A DNA stretch of 10,816 nucleotides from an uncultured Collinsella sp. GTDB taxonomy: Bacteria > Actinomycetota > Coriobacteriia > Coriobacteriales > Coriobacteriaceae. Positions within the stretch are counted from its first letter, which is position 1. Each line of letters begins with the position of its first letter. The notes beneath the pieces were generated by a model. That model worked only from the letters and a program-made list of their open reading frames with translations, was not told the DNA's origin and made no database searches. Below, piece by piece: positions 1 through 8,527 of the stretch. Location of the stretch: assembly GCA_902491345.1 (NCBI GenBank), contig CABUHI010000040.1:1-10816 (forward strand), written 5' to 3'. Both the position numbers and the translations under genes were made by a program.

Positions 1-4
1 CCTG

Positions 5-41
5 CGCAAGACGGAAAGCACATTAAGTGCTTTCCTTTGCG
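5..41. terminator. Hairpin, probable terminator of a gene left of the window
   Basis: GGAAAGCAC (13-21) and GTGCTTTCC (27-35) form a perfect 9-bp stem with an ATTAA loop. The outer bases CGCAA (5-9) and TTGCG (37-41) extend it across a small internal loop. The downstream T tract is only three bases, so it is a weak textbook terminator. It could instead be an unrelated structured element. The gene it would serve is outside the window. Confidence 0.45.
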
Positions 42-159
42 TGCGGAACTCGCGATAAACTTAATTCCGCGCCGCTCCCCGCCCGCGCCGGGCAAACGTC
101 GTTGGACTTATCGCTGACATGAAATGGCCGCTTGCATATCGTCCACTAGCTTGGCACGG

Positions 160-165
160 TACAAT
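160..165 (+). promoter_or_regulatory. Putative -10 element (TACAAT) for rlmD
   Basis: TACAAT lies 38 bases before the ATG at 204. No convincing -35 hexamer sits 16-18 bases upstream. The same hexamer occurs 24-39 bases ahead of four other starts in this window, which is the main support. The rest of 1-203 holds the hairpin at 5-41 and a 6-bp inverted repeat (GCGGAA 43-48, TTCCGC 65-70); I see no gene there. Confidence 0.4.
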
Positions 166-203
166 GCTTGCAGCTTTTAATTCATGAATTAGTGGAGTTA
201 TTG

Positions 204-1652
204 ATGGCAGAATCTCGTGCGGAGCGTAAGGCTCGTCGTGCTTTGATCGAGGCGGCTGAGGGGTCGGAGGAGAAAAAATCTTCTACGAAATCCAAGTCGT
301 CTCAGGATGCGAAGGGTAAGTCGGCCAAGGGCAAGGCTAAGGCCAAGCGCCCCAGTTCTCGTCGGAGCGAGGATAAGGCATCTCAGACTCGCTCCAAGCG
401 CTCGCATAAAGATCCGGTTTCGTCTGCGCGTAAGGCTGTGGACCCCAAGTCTCCCTGTTCGATCATGAAAGCTTGCGGTGGGTGTACGGCGCTCAATCGT
501 CCTTATAAGAAGCAGTTGGCGGCCAAGCAGGCTGCTATGGAGGAGCTGTTTGCTGAGCTCTGCGAGCGCGAGGGCATTAGCGTCGACCCCATTCGCGGTA
601 TGGGAGTCACCCTGGGAGACCCGGGCAAATATCCTGCGCCGCGTGGTTTTCGTCATAAGGCTGCCACTCCGTTTGCTCCCGGCAAAGAGGGCGCTGTCCG
701 CTGCGGCTTTTTTGAACGTGGGACACACAGAATCGTTGCTGTTCCTGAATGCCCTGTCGAGGCGCCGGGCGCTCGTCAGATTCTCAACGGCATCGCTCGC
801 GAGGCCGAACGTCTGCATATTCCCGCCTTTAACGAAGACAAGCATCTGGGGCTGCTTCGCTATGCCGTCGTTCGCTGCGGCTGGCGCACCGACCAGATTA
901 TGGTCACCCTCGTGACCGCTCAGCGCGACCTGCCGCATGCGCAGGAGTTCTTTGAAGCCGTCGCGGCGCTTGATCCGCATATCGTCACCGTCGCTCAGAA
1001 CATCAACGGTCGCCCCGGCAATGCCATCTTGGGTGAGGAGACTCGTATCGTCTATGGCGCCGAATGCATGCGCGACCAGCTGCTCGGCTGCGAGTTCGAT
1101 ATCTCCCCCACCGCGTTCTACCAGACCAATCCGCAGCAGACCGAGTTGCTCTATCAGCTCGCGATTGACGGCATGGACCTGCAGCAGGGTGACATTCTTA
1201 TGGACGCTTACTGTGGTAGCGGCACCATCGGTCTGTGCGCCGCGAAGGATGCCCAGGACAAGGGCATCGGCATTATGCTGCTCGGCGTGGAGCGCAACCC
1301 GGCGGGCATTGCCGACGCACGTCGCAATGCCGAGCTCAACGGCCTCACCCGCAGCGCTTGGTTTATGGCCGACGACGCCACCGATTACATCCTGGACGCC
1401 GCCGACAACAACGAGCGGATCGATGTCCTTTCCATCGACCCGCCGCGCGCCGGCTCCACCCCCGAGTTCCTCGAAGCCGCCTGCGCACTCAAGCCGCGCC
1501 GCATCACCTATATCAGCTGCAACCCTGTGACCCAAGAGCGCGACCTGCACCAGCTCCTCGACGGAGGCTATCGCCTGCTCAAGATCACGCCCGTCGACAT
1601 GTTCCCCCATACCGACCACACCGAAACCGTAGCGGTCCTCGAGCGCCGCTAA
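204..1652 (+). CDS. rlmD: 23S rRNA (uracil-C5)-methyltransferase, RlmD/TrmA family
   Basis: SAM-dependent RNA m5U methyltransferase, most likely acting on 23S rRNA (U1939 type, possibly also U747 as in RlmCD). In the 482-residue product a C-x5-C-x2-C motif (C85, C91, C94) plus C183 in PECP would bind the [4Fe-4S] cluster of RlmD-type enzymes. The SAM motif DAYCGSGTIGL is at 334-344, DPPRAG at 412-417, and the catalytic cysteine is C439 in SCNPVT. The C-terminal FPHTDHTETV is typical of the family. I chose ATG 204 because GGAG sits six bases upstream; the longer reading frame begins with TTG at 168 and has no comparable site. Residues 21-80 are an unusual low-complexity stretch rich in Lys, Ser and Arg where a TRAM domain is often found. 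The family call is firm; the exact target uridine is not decidable from sequence. Confidence 0.9.
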   Translation: MAESRAERKARRALIEAAEGSEEKKSSTKSKSSQDAKGKSAKGKAKAKRPSSRRSEDKASQTRSKRSHKDPVSSARKAVDPKSPCSIMKACGGCTALNRPYKKQLAAKQAAMEELFAELCEREGISVDPIRGMGVTLGDPGKYPAPRGFRHKAATPFAPGKEGAVRCGFFERGTHRIVAVPECPVEAPGARQILNGIAREAERLHIPAFNEDKHLGLLRYAVVRCGWRTDQIMVTLVTAQRDLPHAQEFFEAVAALDPHIVTVAQNINGRPGNAILGEETRIVYGAECMRDQLLGCEFDISPTAFYQTNPQQTELLYQLAIDGMDLQQGDILMDAYCGSGTIGLCAAKDAQDKGIGIMLLGVERNPAGIADARRNAELNGLTRSAWFMADDATDYILDAADNNERIDVLSIDPPRAGSTPEFLEAACALKPRRITYISCNPVTQERDLHQLLDGGYRLLKITPVDMFPHTDHTETVAVLERR

Positions 1653-1680
1653 TCCACCCCGGTAGATTTTCGAGACAAGA

Positions 1681-1710
1681 AAGGGGGCGGCCCGTCTGGA
1701 CCGCCCCCTT
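1681..1710. terminator. Shared terminator hairpin between convergent rlmD and PHP genes
   Basis: AAGGGGGCGG (1681-1690) pairs perfectly with CCGCCCCCTT (1701-1710) over a 10-base loop. It lies in the 78-base gap between the two convergent stop codons. Read on - it is followed by TTTCTTGT, a fair T-rich tail; read on + by TTCGCTTGG, which is poorer. It probably serves both genes, better for the - strand gene. Confidence 0.75.
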
Positions 1711-1730
1711 CGCTTGGTTTATGAACTCCG

Positions 1731-2552
1731 CTACATCCCCTTGCGCAGGTCACACACGCCGGCTGCCGCCATCTCACGCAGCAGCGTCTCGCGGTCGCGC
1801 GTCACGATCAGGTCCAGCGGGAAATGAATCTCGTCGAGCATCTTGCGCGCGTGATCGAGCTTGCCAATGGCCATGCCAATGTGGGCATCGGTCGACACGC
1901 CAATACCCACGCCCAGCTCGGCGCAGCGCTCGGCGATCTTGCGGCATACAGCCCAATGCTCAGTGTCGACACCGTGTTCAAGACTATGGTTGTTGATCTC
2001 GATAATCTTGTGCTTGGCCTTAGCCGCCAACAGCACCTCGTCGATATCGAACAGCACGCCCGAGCGACCCGCGTGGCCCAGCATGAACACCTTGGGGTGT
2101 TCCAAGGCATTGATATACATCTCGGTCGTTTGGGCCAGCGTCGCGCCCTCAGCAATCTGCGGATTATGCACGCTTGCAACCAAATAATCCAAATTACGCG
2201 TAACCAAATCGAACAGCGAATGCTCACGACTATACGAATCGCCGGCGATATCGAGCGTGACAGGAGTGTCCTCGCCAAACAGGCTTCCGTCCAGCGAAAC
2301 GATATCAGCCTCGGCACCACGCAGCACTAGCACGCCGCTCCAAATGCGCGGCCAGATATCCTGGTTGATAAAGAACTGGTAACTGCGCAGGTCATTGGGG
2401 CAAGCCGTAACCATAGAGCTCAGATGGTCGGCGGATCCGAGCACCTGCAGGCCACGCTCTGCCGCCCAGTACACATTCTCCTCAATGGTCGAATATGCAT
2501 GCGCAGAGAACATCGTATGGGTGTGAATGTCACAAGAAAGCAGGTAGGGCAT
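1731..2552 (-). CDS. PHP-domain phosphoesterase, YcdX-like
   Basis: Predicted cytosolic metal-dependent phosphatase or phosphoesterase of the PHP superfamily, 273 residues, close to the usual length of YcdX-type proteins. Metal ligands are visible in the expected order: HTH at H10 and H12, H18, D42-H43 in SADH, E81, H129 in SVHNP, H160 in LGHAG, and D222/H224 in STDAH. The stretch THTMFSAHAYST matches the signature of the YcdX branch rather than the PHP domains of DNA polymerases or of histidinol phosphatase. The start at 2552 is supported by AAGGAGA five to six bases upstream. The gene follows the aminotransferase on the same strand after 165 bases and probably has its own promoter at 2590-2595. 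The physiological substrate is unknown; HisK-type histidinol-phosphatase activity is a less likely alternative. Confidence 0.85.
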   Translation of the reverse strand: MPYLLSCDIHTHTMFSAHAYSTIEENVYWAAERGLQVLGSADHLSSMVTACPNDLRSYQFFINQDIWPRIWSGVLVLRGAEADIVSLDGSLFGEDTPVTLDIAGDSYSREHSLFDLVTRNLDYLVASVHNPQIAEGATLAQTTEMYINALEHPKVFMLGHAGRSGVLFDIDEVLLAAKAKHKIIEINNHSLEHGVDTEHWAVCRKIAERCAELGVGIGVSTDAHIGMAIGKLDHARKMLDEIHFPLDLIVTRDRETLLREMAAAGVCDLRKGM

Positions 2553-2589
2553 CAGGTCTCCTTATCTGGCACGGCCGTCGCTTATATTC

Positions 2590-2595
2590 ATTGTA
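2590..2595 (-). promoter_or_regulatory. Putative -10 element (TACAAT) for the PHP gene
   Basis: On the - strand TACAAT, preceded by TGCG, lies 37 bases before the PHP start at 2552. A weak -35-like TTACGA (2613-2618) sits at 17-base spacing. The hexamer recurs before other genes in this window. Confidence 0.4.
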
Positions 2596-2652
2596 CGCAT
2601 AGCCTTCGATAGTCGTAAAACCACTCCATCCCAAAGACACAACGTCCATGAC

Positions 2653-2683
2653 AACGGGGTCCGGCTTAACACCAAACCCCGTT
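2653..2683. repeat. Perfect 8-bp inverted repeat in the aminotransferase-PHP gap
   Basis: AACGGGGT (2653-2660) and ACCCCGTT (2676-2683) are exact reverse complements separated by 15 bases. There is no T tract on either side, so it does not look like an intrinsic terminator. It is downstream of the aminotransferase stop and upstream of the PHP promoter candidate. It may be chance, a weak RNA structure or a protein site. Confidence 0.35.
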
Positions 2684-2717
2684 TCACGTAAAACATTGTA
2701 GGCAGAGCGCTTTACTT

Positions 2718-3902
2718 TTAACGATACTCGTCCGCCAACTGTTTCCAAGCGGGTAGCGAATTGATAATCGTCTCGTAACTCACGCAGTAGCCCAAGCGGA
2801 ACCAACCCGGCATACCAAAGCTGTCCGAGGGAACCGCAAGCAACTCATACTTCTTTGCGCGCTCGCAGAACGCATTCGCATCGGGCTCCAGCGCCTTCAC
2901 CCACAAGTAGAATGCACCATCCGGCTCAACATAGGTATAGCCGTACTCCGCTAGTGCATCGGTAAGCGCGGTGCGGTTGCGCGCATAGGCCTCGACATCG
3001 CTCGGTTCATCAATGCAGTCGATGATTACACGCTGGAAGAGGGCCGGTGCGCACACGAAGCCCAGCGTGCGGGCGGCACCGGCAACGGCCGGCATCAGGC
3101 GAGCAGCCTGCGGATTGGTATTGGGAACCAAAATCCAGCCCACGCGCTCGCCCGGTAGCGAAAGCGACTTGGAATACGAGTAGCACACGATGGTGTGCTC
3201 GTAGATCGAAGGCACCCAAGGCACCTCGGCGCCATAGACAATCTCGCGATACGGCTCATCCGAGATAAGCGTGATTGGGTTCTCGGAATCGCGCTTGGCG
3301 TTGACCTCGCGTAAAACATTGGCCAGTCGCGTCAGTGTATCGCGCGTATACACTGCACCGGTCGGGTTGTTGGGTGAGTCGATAATGACGGCAGCGGTCT
3401 TATCGGTAATCGCCTTGAGCACGTTATCCACGCTCAGCTGGAACGTATCTTCATCGGCGAGCGTCTCGACGCACGTGCAACCAGCTTTCTCGATCCACAC
3501 GCGATACTCCGGGAAGTACGGAGCGATAACGATGACCTCGTCGCCCGGATTGGTAATCGCGTTGAGCGTGCAGGTGAGCGAAGCCGCGGCACCCACCGTC
3601 ATAAAGACGTCCTTGCCCTCATAGCTCGTGCCAAAGCGACGGTTGAGCGAGTCGGCGACGGCTGCTCGACATTGCGGCAGACCCGGCGCAGGCGTGTATC
3701 CATGCAGTTGGTCGCTCGGCAGCTCCAAGGCCTTCTTAATGGACTCAGCCACGGCGGCAGGTGCCGGAACGCTCGGGTTACCCAGCGAAAAATCGAATAC
3801 GTTCTCCGCGCCGATCTGTGCCTTGCGCTCAAGGCCATAGCTAAAGATCTCACGGATGATGGAGCTTTCCGCACCGCGAGCATACATAGTTTCGTTGATC
3901 AT
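2718..3902 (-). CDS. PLP-dependent aminotransferase, class I/II (aspartate aminotransferase fold)
   Basis: Fold-type I pyridoxal phosphate enzyme of 394 residues, transferring amino groups between an amino acid and a 2-oxo acid in the cytosol. Visible landmarks: GNPSVPAP at 41-48, SPNNPTG at 176-182 with N178 contacting PLP, D215 and Y218 in SDEPY, the Schiff-base lysine K245 in YSKSLSLPGER, and the carboxylate-binding arginine R369 in WFRLGY. I chose ATG 3902 because AAAGGGG lies five bases upstream; the frame can be extended to a TTG at 3944, but that would run through the probable promoter. Substrate preference (aspartate, aromatic or other) cannot be read from the sequence, so no symbol is given. 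The gene stands between a repeat-rich spacer and the PHP gene, with no pathway neighbour. Confidence 0.88.
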   Translation of the reverse strand: MINETMYARGAESSIIREIFSYGLERKAQIGAENVFDFSLGNPSVPAPAAVAESIKKALELPSDQLHGYTPAPGLPQCRAAVADSLNRRFGTSYEGKDVFMTVGAAASLTCTLNAITNPGDEVIVIAPYFPEYRVWIEKAGCTCVETLADEDTFQLSVDNVLKAITDKTAAVIIDSPNNPTGAVYTRDTLTRLANVLREVNAKRDSENPITLISDEPYREIVYGAEVPWVPSIYEHTIVCYSYSKSLSLPGERVGWILVPNTNPQAARLMPAVAGAARTLGFVCAPALFQRVIIDCIDEPSDVEAYARNRTALTDALAEYGYTYVEPDGAFYLWVKALEPDANAFCERAKKYELLAVPSDSFGMPGWFRLGYCVSYETIINSLPAWKQLADEYR

Positions 3903-3926
3903 CTGTTCCCCTTTCGCATAGGCGCT

Positions 3927-3932
3927 ATTGTA
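3927..3932 (-). promoter_or_regulatory. Putative -10 element (TACAAT) for the aminotransferase
   Basis: On the - strand TACAAT sits 24 bases before the ATG at 3902. No clear -35 is present. The region about 20-30 bases further upstream is the near arm of the long palindrome (from 3958), so a promoter here would abut that repeat. Confidence 0.4.
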
Positions 3933-3957
3933 CGCTTTAGCCAACTAGAGCGCCACA

Positions 3958-4021
3958 ATGTTGATTGGGGACAGACTTAAATGCGTGAAAACGCTCATTT
4001 AAGTCTGTCCCCAATCAACAT
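3958..4021. repeat. REPIN-like palindrome, two identical 26-base arms with a short hairpin tip
   Basis: Positions 3958-3983 and 3996-4021 are exact reverse complements over 26 bases, with core GGGGACAGACTTA. The 12-base centre holds CGT-GAAA-ACG, a 3-bp stem with a GAAA tetraloop, plus a two-base bulge, so the strand can fold into a nearly continuous hairpin. Arms with GGGGACAGA cores are, from general knowledge, common as repeats associated with REP-associated tyrosine transposases (RAYT). No transposase is in the window. It lies between the ftsH terminator and the aminotransferase promoter. Confidence 0.85.
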
Positions 4022-4045
4022 ATAAGTCTGTCCCCAATCAACATA
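4000..4045. repeat. Tandem duplication of the palindrome's right arm (23-base period, 2 copies)
   Basis: A 23-base unit starting TAAGTCTGTCCCCAATC at 4000 is repeated without change from 4023 to 4045. The first copy is part of the palindrome's right arm; the second is an extra, unpaired arm. Three copies of the same core therefore occur within 90 bases: one inverted, two direct. Confidence 0.85.
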
Positions 4046-4050
4046 TCGCT

Positions 4051-4090
4051 CAAAAGAAAAAGCCTCCACAGGTTTCCCCGCAGAGGCTTT
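4051..4090 (-). terminator. Intrinsic terminator of the tilS-hpt-ftsH operon
   Basis: On the - strand AAAGCCTCTGC (4090-4080) pairs with GTGGAGGCTTT (4069-4059) in an 11-bp stem that includes two G-T wobbles, over a 10-base loop. It is followed by a T-rich tail (TTTTTCTTTTG, reaching 4051). It begins 11 bases after the ftsH stop codon. Confidence 0.88.
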
Positions 4091-4101
4091 CGCTACAAGA
4101 A

Positions 4102-6240
<2,139 letters not shown>

Positions 6241-6241
6241 C

Positions 6242-6790
6242 TTACGAATAAACCTCCGGTTTCAAAATGCCCAGATACGGAAGGTTACGATAGCGCTCGG
6301 CATAGTCGAGGCCGTAGCCCACCACAAAGGCATCGGGGCAATGGGTTCCAACATACTTGGGCGTGATGGCCGAGGTACGGTCCTCAACGTCCTTCCACAG
6401 GAAGGCGGCGACCTCCAGAGAAGCGGGCTTGCGGCTCTCGAGGTTCTTCATCAGATACTTGAGCGTCAGGCCCGAGTCCAGAATGTCCTCGACGATCAGC
6501 ACGTCGCGACCGCGGATGTCGATATCCAGGTCCTTAATGATACGCACGATACCCGAGGACTTCACACCGTCACCATAGCTCGAAACAGCCATGAAATCGA
6601 TGTTGGTCGGCAGCTCGATCTTGCGCATCAGGTCGCCCATAAAGACCACGGCGCCGCGCAGGACCGCAATCAGCACCAGATCCTTACCCGCGTAGTCGCG
6701 AGTAATCTGCTCGCCTAGGCGAGAGACGATACCGTCGATATCCTCCTGCGTAAACAGAACCTTCTCGATATCCGGATGTTGAGAAGCCAT
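6242..6790 (-). CDS. hpt: Hypoxanthine phosphoribosyltransferase
   Basis: Cytosolic purine salvage enzyme making IMP (and usually GMP) from hypoxanthine (or guanine) and PRPP. The 182-residue length is normal for the family. The PRPP-binding signature is VLIVEDILDSGLTL at 97-110 with the acidic pair E101-D102. AVLRGAVVF (42-50) forms the pyrophosphate-binding loop, SSYGDG (70-75) the flexible loop, and VVGYGLDYAERYRNLP (156-171) the C-terminal base-binding region. The start at 6790 is preceded by AAAGGG five bases upstream. Gene order tilS-hpt-ftsH is conserved in many Gram-positive bacteria. A possible extra -10 (TAGAAT, 6847-6852) lies in the 147-base gap behind tilS, so hpt-ftsH might also be transcribed separately. 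That gap is in the same reading frame as both genes. Confidence 0.95.
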   Translation of the reverse strand: MASQHPDIEKVLFTQEDIDGIVSRLGEQITRDYAGKDLVLIAVLRGAVVFMGDLMRKIELPTNIDFMAVSSYGDGVKSSGIVRIIKDLDIDIRGRDVLIVEDILDSGLTLKYLMKNLESRKPASLEVAAFLWKDVEDRTSAITPKYVGTHCPDAFVVGYGLDYAERYRNLPYLGILKPEVYS

Positions 6791-6918
6791 GACAACCCTT
6801 TCTTGTGCTTATCGCCCACACACCGCCGTATGGACGCGAACTTCACATTCTAGCAGCGCACGGGGTATATTTTCCAGCCCGTACGCCATCAGCGCGGGAA
6901 TACCGTCAACGTCGCACA

Positions 6919-6943
6919 GAATAGCTGGCGTGGGATGCTATTC
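6919..6943. repeat. Inverted repeat across the tilS stop codon
   Basis: GAATAGC (6919-6925) and GCTATTC (6937-6943) are perfect reverse complements with an 11-base loop. The right arm covers the tilS TAG stop (6938-6940 on +). There is no T tract, so it is not an obvious terminator. It could be an RNA stabilising or partly attenuating hairpin inside the operon, or chance. Confidence 0.4.
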
Positions 6944-8479
6944 CGCATCGACCACACGAAGCAGATACGCCACGCGCGTTGCGGCCGTGCATTTAAAACG
7001 CTCGTCCGTGCGAACGCCTGCGACCCATACCACGGCACCTCCCGGAGCCGTTCTCACCACGGGAACGCCTGCGCGCTCAGAAACAGGAATACGAGCCTCG
7101 TTGAGTAGGTCGGATACCTTCTTACTTCGCCCACTCATGCCCAACGGACACATCACATCCCCCGGCACGGGACCGTCTACCCACAGACGCGCCAAACGCG
7201 CCTCGGCGGGAATCTCCCCGCGCGAGCCGGCGAGCATCCGTTCGCTATCGCGATCGGCAAAGCCCAGCGTCGCGGCATCCACCATAGCGACCACCCCTCC
7301 GGCACCCGCAAGTTCGCGGGCACGGCGCACAATATCACACCCCGGCTCCACAGCCATCGGCTCTGCCACCAGGATGCGGCCCGCCCCCAGCGGCAATCGA
7401 CCGGGAATGGTGACCCAATCGGCAACTAACCCCTCGCGCGCCGCCGGGGCCTTGAATGACAGCATGCCAAACTCCACGCGCGCATCGATTCCCGCCGGCA
7501 GCGTGACCGAACCCGAGCCCTCGGCGACACAGGCGAGCACGCGCTCCACATGCCGCATCTCCGGGCGAGCGTCGGGGTCGATACGCTTAATTGCCAGTCG
7601 CACCATGCGCCGAGCAATCACCACCTCGGCCGCGGCCAGTCGGCGAGCGTCGAGGACCAGTGCGCCCACCGCCTCCTTACGCAGACAGCTTCGAAACGCC
7701 TGTGCGGAAAGCTGGGAAAGAAAGGCATCCTCATCGCCTAAGATCTCGCAGGCGGCGCCAATCGTCTTGCAGACGCTCGCGTTGCGCTGCGCCACCACCG
7801 GCATCACTCGATGGCGCACGTAGTTACGCAAGTACGACACGTCCTCATTGCTCTCGTCCTCTCGCCACGGCTGACCATGCACCTGCAGATAGCCCACGAG
7901 CTCATCATGAGTCAGGTCGAGCAAGGGACGCACCACGATGTTCCTCCGGCGAGGAATGCTCGATAGGCCAGCGGGGCCCGAACCCTTAATCGCGTTCATC
8001 AAAAACGTTTCCGCCCGATCAGAAGACGTGTGCGCAGTGCAGATACGAGCCGCCGTTCGCGGTGCCCCCGTCTGGGCGCAGAGCTCACGAACATACCTCC
8101 GCGCCGCGGCATAGCGCACTTCGCGGGCAGCCGCCTCGATATTGCCCGATTCATCATTAAAATAGGCATGCTCAACACACAGCGGTAGACCATATTGCGC
8201 GCAGAGCTCACGCACGAAGGCCTCGTCGCCATCGGATGCCTCGCCGCGCAGATGATGGTTCACATGCAGCACGTGCAGTCGCTCGCGCGCGATGGGGGCT
8301 ACACCACGCCCGTCCAGAATATCCAACTTTGATGTGCAAGCCATAAGGAGCAAAGCCGTCGAGTCCGCACCACCTGATACCATGAGCACCACGGGGGCAG
8401 CCGTCTGCCGCGTTGCCAGGGCTTTATCATCGGCCCACGATGTGACATGGTGTCCATAATGCTGAGATACCGTTGGCAT
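6938..8479 (-). CDS. tilS: tRNA(Ile)-lysidine synthase TilS
   Basis: ATP-dependent enzyme that converts C34 of the CAU-anticodon tRNA(Ile) to lysidine, switching the tRNA from Met to Ile charging; essential in most bacteria. The 513-residue product has the N-type ATP pyrophosphatase P-loop SGGADS at 35-40, HVNHHLRGEAS near 70-80, a H-x3-D-x2-ET motif at about 150-158, GSGPAGLSSI near 167, and RNYVRHRVMP near 218. A TilS C-terminal domain (LWVDGPVPGD to DERFKCTAATR) covers roughly 430-500. Start at 8479 is set by GAGGAGG with good spacing. The position that is usually the first Asp of a DD pair in the HxxDDxxET motif is Ser here (HTSSDRAET). First gene of the operon with hpt and ftsH; divergent from the MBL-fold gene with a 48-base gap. 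Confidence 0.95.
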   Translation of the reverse strand: MPTVSQHYGHHVTSWADDKALATRQTAAPVVLMVSGGADSTALLLMACTSKLDILDGRGVAPIARERLHVLHVNHHLRGEASDGDEAFVRELCAQYGLPLCVEHAYFNDESGNIEAAAREVRYAAARRYVRELCAQTGAPRTAARICTAHTSSDRAETFLMNAIKGSGPAGLSSIPRRRNIVVRPLLDLTHDELVGYLQVHGQPWREDESNEDVSYLRNYVRHRVMPVVAQRNASVCKTIGAACEILGDEDAFLSQLSAQAFRSCLRKEAVGALVLDARRLAAAEVVIARRMVRLAIKRIDPDARPEMRHVERVLACVAEGSGSVTLPAGIDARVEFGMLSFKAPAAREGLVADWVTIPGRLPLGAGRILVAEPMAVEPGCDIVRRARELAGAGGVVAMVDAATLGFADRDSERMLAGSRGEIPAEARLARLWVDGPVPGDVMCPLGMSGRSKKVSDLLNEARIPVSERAGVPVVRTAPGGAVVWVAGVRTDERFKCTAATRVAYLLRVVDAE

Positions 8480-8507
8480 TTGCTTCCTCCTCTATTCGTT
8501 CGCACCC

Positions 8508-8513
8508 ATTGTA
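8508..8513 (-). promoter_or_regulatory. Putative -10 element (TACAAT) for the tilS operon
   Basis: On the - strand GGATACAAT lies 28 bases upstream of the tilS ATG, inside the 48-base divergent gap. No clear -35 is visible, and any upstream contact would fall within the start of the MBL-fold gene. Confidence 0.45.
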
Positions 8514-8527
8514 TCCTTTGGAATCTT

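Noticed and set aside
168..203. TTG start extending the methyltransferase by 12 residues
   Set aside because: ATG 204 has a GGAG at proper distance; the extension would begin within a few bases of the putative -10.
198..1619. 473-residue ORF on the - strand opposite rlmD
   Set aside because: It is the antisense shadow of a clearly recognised methyltransferase; no recognisable motifs and no ribosome site logic.
3958..4021. Terminator for ftsH or the aminotransferase
   Set aside because: The stem is far longer than normal and has no T tract on either strand; ftsH already has a clear terminator at 4051-4090.
3958..4045. CRISPR array
   Set aside because: Copies are directly adjacent or inverted with no spacers, and there are no cas genes; a palindromic REP-type element fits better.
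6789..7823. 344-residue ORF on the + strand opposite tilS and the tilS-hpt gap
   Set aside because: Ser/Thr/Arg/Ala-rich low-complexity translation typical of antisense frames; tilS is the real gene.
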